A stretch of 32,414 bases of DNA, from NCBI GenBank assembly GCA_019649035.1, contig BMAT01009188.1, positions 1 through 32,414 on the forward strand. The letters run 5' to 3'. The notes under the pieces were generated by a model. It saw only the letters and a program-made list of their open reading frames with translations. It did no database searches and was not told the origin of the DNA. The translations under genes were made by a program, and so were the position numbers. This document shows, piece after piece, positions 29,327 to 32,414 of this stretch (its first letter is position 1; each line of letters begins with the position of its first letter). The DNA comes from Elysia marginata. Taxonomy: Eukaryota > Mollusca > Gastropoda > Plakobranchidae.

Positions 29327-29880
29327 GTAAGTAGAGGCCTCTCACAGAAGTTGCTGCCCTTAACTTAACCTTAATCTTGGATTTGAATTTGTTTTGTTTT
29401 TTTTTCTCTATAGCTTGAAATGCTTGGATGCATGCCAAATTTTGCATGATTCATAGAGCTGATGGCATGTAAAAAGAAAAAAATTCAGTTCGTAAAGTTG
29501 ATCATTGAACGTAGATAAATATTATGTATGATGGAGAACGGGATTTTTTATGCTTGATACAAAAAGCTACTACTCTTAAGAGGGTGAATTTGTGTATGTA
29601 TTTAAAAAATTCATATTTTCACTTTTGCATTGCTAATCGAACTCCTGGAGCATTAATATTGCATGTTTTTCTAAGCAATACGTGTGTATTTTTTGTGTCT
29701 TTGTCTTATACCTAATGCATGTTTTAAACATTTGATTTTCAGGTATGATTTTTACTAAAAAAAAATAAAAATAAAACCAAAAAACCAACTGTTTTATTTC
29801 AAAATTTGTTTGCATGATTCATTTTAGATCTTCCATTTTTTTCTTCCCTTTTTGCTTTTATGAAAAAATGTGCATGTCAG
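29327..29880 (+). other. Intron s/t
   Basis: About 550 bases of AT-rich intron. An alternative acceptor at 29741-29742 would splice in phase to a five-residue tail (VYDFY) and a stop, with A-rich AATAAA-containing sequence just after. See the findings. Confidence 0.8.
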
Positions 29881-29961
29881 GAAAACCAAAGTCAATGTGA
29901 AATATGAAGTTGAGCAGGTGGACTTCCGACACATGTTAAAAGCATCTAAAACAAAGGCTAA
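29881..29961 (+). CDS. Exon t: 81-nt linker with third DFRxxL motif
   Basis: Acceptor ATGTGCATGTCAG, donor AAGGCTAA then GTGAGT, phase 2-2, so it can be skipped in frame. It encodes KTKVNVKYEVEQVDFRHMLK and a basic end (ASKTKA). DFRHML lies at 29921-29938, again 23 residues after the previous motif. The context EVEQxDFRxxL matches the second motif of exon s, which suggests internal duplication. Confidence 0.94.
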
Positions 29962-30643
29962 GTGAGTGTGTGAACCCTGTTGTATATAAAATTAATATTT
30001 GTCTTTTCTCCATGGGTTGAAATAATAAAAAAATATATGTAATTGAAAGAAATTGTTTGTAGTAGAGTATTAGATACAGTTAAACATCAAATTATCAATG
30101 CTGTGAAATTATATGGTATAGATGTTACTCTTAGAGTTATCTCATTTTAAGAAAAATAAATAACATGCTGATTTATACAAAAGCAATTATTGCTTATATG
30201 TTTCTCTTATTCTGTTGTAAAAATAAGTTTCTAAACTTTATGATTTCATCAAGCTATTTTTTTATAGGCTAGTTTTTTCATAAGGTCCTATTGTAGCTAT
30301 TTGGTGTCAGTTTATTGAGTTGTGCTATTAAATTGTCCGCCTCTGTTCTGATGTTGACTACAGTTGCAAGGTGAACTTTTTTTTTAATGATCTTTTAAAC
30401 ATGAAATTTAAGATTGTATTACATGCTACTTTGAGTACTTTGGACAAATCTCACAGCAACCAACAATATTATTGTTTAACTATCAAAAACTTTAATTATC
30501 AGTAGCCTATACTAAACAAAACACGAACATTGCTTCTCAGAATATAGTGAAAATTCGCCAGATATATTAGAAGTATCCAGCTTTAAATAATATGGACTAG
30601 GCAAACACGTTAAATGACCTACGGCTTCATCTTCGATCAACAG
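29962..30643 (+). other. Intron t/u
   Basis: About 680 bases of AT-rich intron with nothing recognised. Confidence 0.85.
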
Positions 30644-30743
30644 AAAATTTGCCGCTGATGTTGATGCTGAGGCAGGCGTTACAGAAGAGGCACCGGAAGC
30701 TGAACAAGTCGACTTCCGTGATGTACTGAGAGGGCCTCATAGT
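30644..30743 (+). CDS. Exon u: 100-nt linker with fourth DFRxxL motif
   Basis: Acceptor CTTCGATCAACAG, donor CATAGT then GTAAGT. It enters in phase 2 and leaves in phase 0. It encodes KFAADVDAEAGVTEEAPEAE and then QVDFRDVLRGPHS. DFRDVL is at 30711-30728, 36 residues after the third motif. Exons s, t and u together form an array of four motifs between Ig4 and Ig5. Confidence 0.94.
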
Positions 30744-31312
30744 GTAAGTCATTCCCTATCATGATGGCTGACAGTATAGTTAGTTAATGCCCGTCCGCTG
30801 CGACGTCGACTGACGTCTCTGCCTGGGCTGATCTGTATATTGCAGTTGTCAGGTATAGCAATTGAAAAAGATAGTACATCCCCTAGACATGTGATCTCTC
30901 AACAACTTCATTAAAAATGGTTTAACTCTTACTAGCTATAAGAATGTTCCAAGTGTTATTTGTCTTTCTGTTTATGCCTTAACCTCTTCGTGACCTACAA
31001 CAATTCCCACTGAGTAAGATGTCACAATTTTCACATAACAAGTACTGGTAGTTGATATTTTGAACAATGTGCTGCAGTTTTCTAGCTTTCAGATATTAAA
31101 AATTGCTTGAAACTATCGAAATACTGTTGAGAAAGATGATGATTTTTTTTTTGTTTAAATATTTTTAAAAAGAGGAATATGTTTACTTTTAAGAGGCGTT
31201 TCTCAAAATAAAATTTTTAACGCCCTGACTTATTCACAGCTGTGCCGAGATATTTTTTTCTGATTCAAATTACATTGGTTGATCTCATTTTTGTGTTTAT
31301 TTTTGTTTACAG
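30744..31312 (+). other. Intron u/v
   Basis: About 570 bases. It includes a short CpG-rich patch at 30789-30820 (CGCTGCGACGTCGACTGACG) that stands out against the AT-rich background. No exon was seen. Confidence 0.85.
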
Positions 31313-31625
31313 GCACCTGAACAACAAGTCGAGGATATCAAAGAAGCTCCTGAGTTCATACAACCCATCCAGGATGTGGAAGTGAGAGAGGGAGAGGCCG
31401 CGACGTTCGAGTGTCAGGTCAAGGGAGAACCCCAGCCCCAAGTCATGTGGTACCACGACCAGAAGCCAATCAAATCAGATTCTGTGTACCAGATCTCGCC
31501 AGGCGAAGATGGCAAGTTCACACTTTTCATATCAGAAGTTTTTCCTGAAGACTCTGGAGTGTATACTGCAAGGGCATTCAACGATGTCTCTGAGATGGAA
31601 AGCTCAGCCACTCTGACTGTCACAG
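31313..31625 (+). CDS. Exon v: complete Ig5 (I-set) in one exon
   Basis: Acceptor TTTTTGTTTACAG, donor GTCACAG then GTAAAA. It enters in phase 0 and leaves in phase 1. After APEQQVEDIKE the domain starts at APEFIQPIQDVEVREGEAAT, with the B-strand FECQVKGEPQPQVMWYHD, the E-strand FTLFISEVFPEDSGVYTARA and the G-strand SSATLTVT. It is the only Ig here not split by an intron. The first core cysteine is present; the F-strand one is Ala (VYTARAF). It closely resembles Ig2 (similar VxEGxxxxFE, GExxPxVxW and FPEDxGxY stretches), suggesting a shared recent origin. Confidence 0.97.
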
Positions 31626-32414
31626 GTAAAAACAAAATGTTGCCTTAGTTCTTGTTTATTTCAACTCACAGATTTGATAAAAAAAATGAAATGTCTTGCA
31701 ACCAGTCGAAATTGGAAAGTAGTAAGTTATTAGTATCACAGAAAAGCTTATTTTCTCTACTTTTCTTATCCATCAAACCGAAAAGCTCTATAATACTTCT
31801 GTGTGAAGTTATAGCCATTTGAAGTTGACATGATTAGAACTTGTAATATTTCCGAAAGAGGAGAAAATTGTGGTTTAAGTTTAGATTAGTATAAAGATGT
31901 ATAGTCCAAAGGAACCAAACCAGTTGAAATTCAATACATGAAACATGATATTTCAACATGAATTCGGTGTGAAGACTCTTAAGAAATGGTTTTATTGTCA
32001 ATATCTAAAATAAAACAACTTGACTTTTGAACGTCAACTACATTTGAAAGCCAGACCCTTAAAACCAGACCGTGTGACTTGAGAATCATTTGGATAGAAT
32101 GAAAGATAAAGAAGTATGTAACACCAAATGGGATTTAGTAAAAGAATGTTGTGAAAAGTTTTACTGCACATTATTCAACATTTGCATAATGGTTACTTAC
32201 GCATGATTTTTGGCCTCAACATTGCATGGGGGCTGTAAGCAGAGACTACTGTGTGGAGCAGCGTGGTTAGCTAGTCAGACTTGTGATCCTGCGGTTTTGG
32301 TTCGATTCCCAATCATGACTCATTTTGTAACTGCTTTAGGAAAGCAATTTATCCACACTTTCCTCCATCCACCCACCTGTAAAATGGGTAATGGCTAAAG
32401 GCAGTGCTTGAAAT
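31626..32414 (+). other. Intron after Ig5, running out of the window
   Basis: No further exon is visible. The last 160 bases are a SINE-like element. The gene presumably continues past the window, because the Ig5 exon ends with a phase-1 donor. Confidence 0.8.
32251..32414 (+). mobile_element. tRNA-derived SINE (3' end cut by window)
   Basis: The head carries RNA polymerase III promoter boxes. An A-box-like TGGTTAGCTAGTC lies at 32264-32276. A full B box GGTTCGATTCC lies at 32299-32309, a tRNA-like 35 bases away. The tail has a pyrimidine-rich stretch leading to ACCTGTAAAATGGG at 32375-32388, which resembles the 3' tail shared by L2/CR1-type LINEs and their partner SINEs such as MIR. This is not an intact tRNA gene, because no cloverleaf with an acceptor stem is apparent. 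Confidence 0.75.

Noticed and set aside
32255..32325. tRNA gene
   Set aside because: A and B boxes are present, but no proper acceptor stem or anticodon arm was seen and the LINE-like tail follows, so it is a SINE head.
32210..32398. 62-codon frame at the window end
   Set aside because: Lies across the SINE; no splice or domain support.
1..32414. CRISPR array, bacterial operon, phage or integrated virus
   Set aside because: There is no regular spacer structure, no ribosome-binding-site-led genes and no viral protein signature; the layout is a eukaryotic split gene.

Overview
The window looks like an internal piece of one very large, intron-rich animal gene on the + strand. It encodes a giant intracellular immunoglobulin (Ig) I-set protein of the titin/twitchin/projectin/stretchin-MLCK class. 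The DNA is AT-rich. Exons are short (about 50-430 nt, with one exception of 3.6 kb), introns have GT-AG ends, and there are (AAT)n microsatellites and a tRNA-derived SINE. Nothing resembles bacterial gene organisation. The Ig sequences, the acidic linkers and the DFRxxL motifs suggest an invertebrate muscle protein. A mollusc, perhaps a gastropod, is my inference only. I see neither the first coding exon nor the kinase or fibronectin domains, so the exact family member cannot be fixed.

Layout. Exons at 1-115 and 1825-1944 encode an acidic linker. Ig1 is on 2320-2483 plus 4056-4221. Two exons at 6531-6934 and 7580-7738 (possibly extending to 7989) look like alternative exons, and both can give C-termini. 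A 7-kb intron follows. An exon at 14815-15237 encodes a Pro/Glu-rich linker with a pentapeptide repeat, then Ig2 is on 16326-16516 plus 17080-17332. A single 3609-nt exon (19833-23441) encodes a disordered Ser/Thr/Glu-rich segment, a cluster of six RRxS kinase-type motifs and 32 uninterrupted copies of a seven-residue EPQExKx repeat. Small linker exons follow at 23815, 25048 and 25839 (with a possible 51-nt exon earlier at 18783). Ig3 is on 26995-27172 plus 27518-27639 and Ig4 on 27877-28016 plus 28399-28594. Three small exons (29209, 29881, 30644) carry four DFRxxL actin-binding-type motifs. Ig5 is on 31313-31625. The last 0.8 kb is intron and contains a SINE.

How the parts may work together. 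Nearly all exon borders between domains are phase 1, so the linker exons can be skipped or included without changing frame. The Ig domains would be the structural beads. The EPQExKx segment would be a PEVK-like spring, the RRxS cluster a possible phosphorylation switch, and the DFRxxL array a thin-filament tether. This model is inference from motifs; the exon calls rest on open frames, splice-site matches and matching phases.

No credible gene was found on the minus strand. Long minus-strand and +2-frame openings inside exon sequence are shadows, especially in the heptad repeat, which has no stop codon in several frames.
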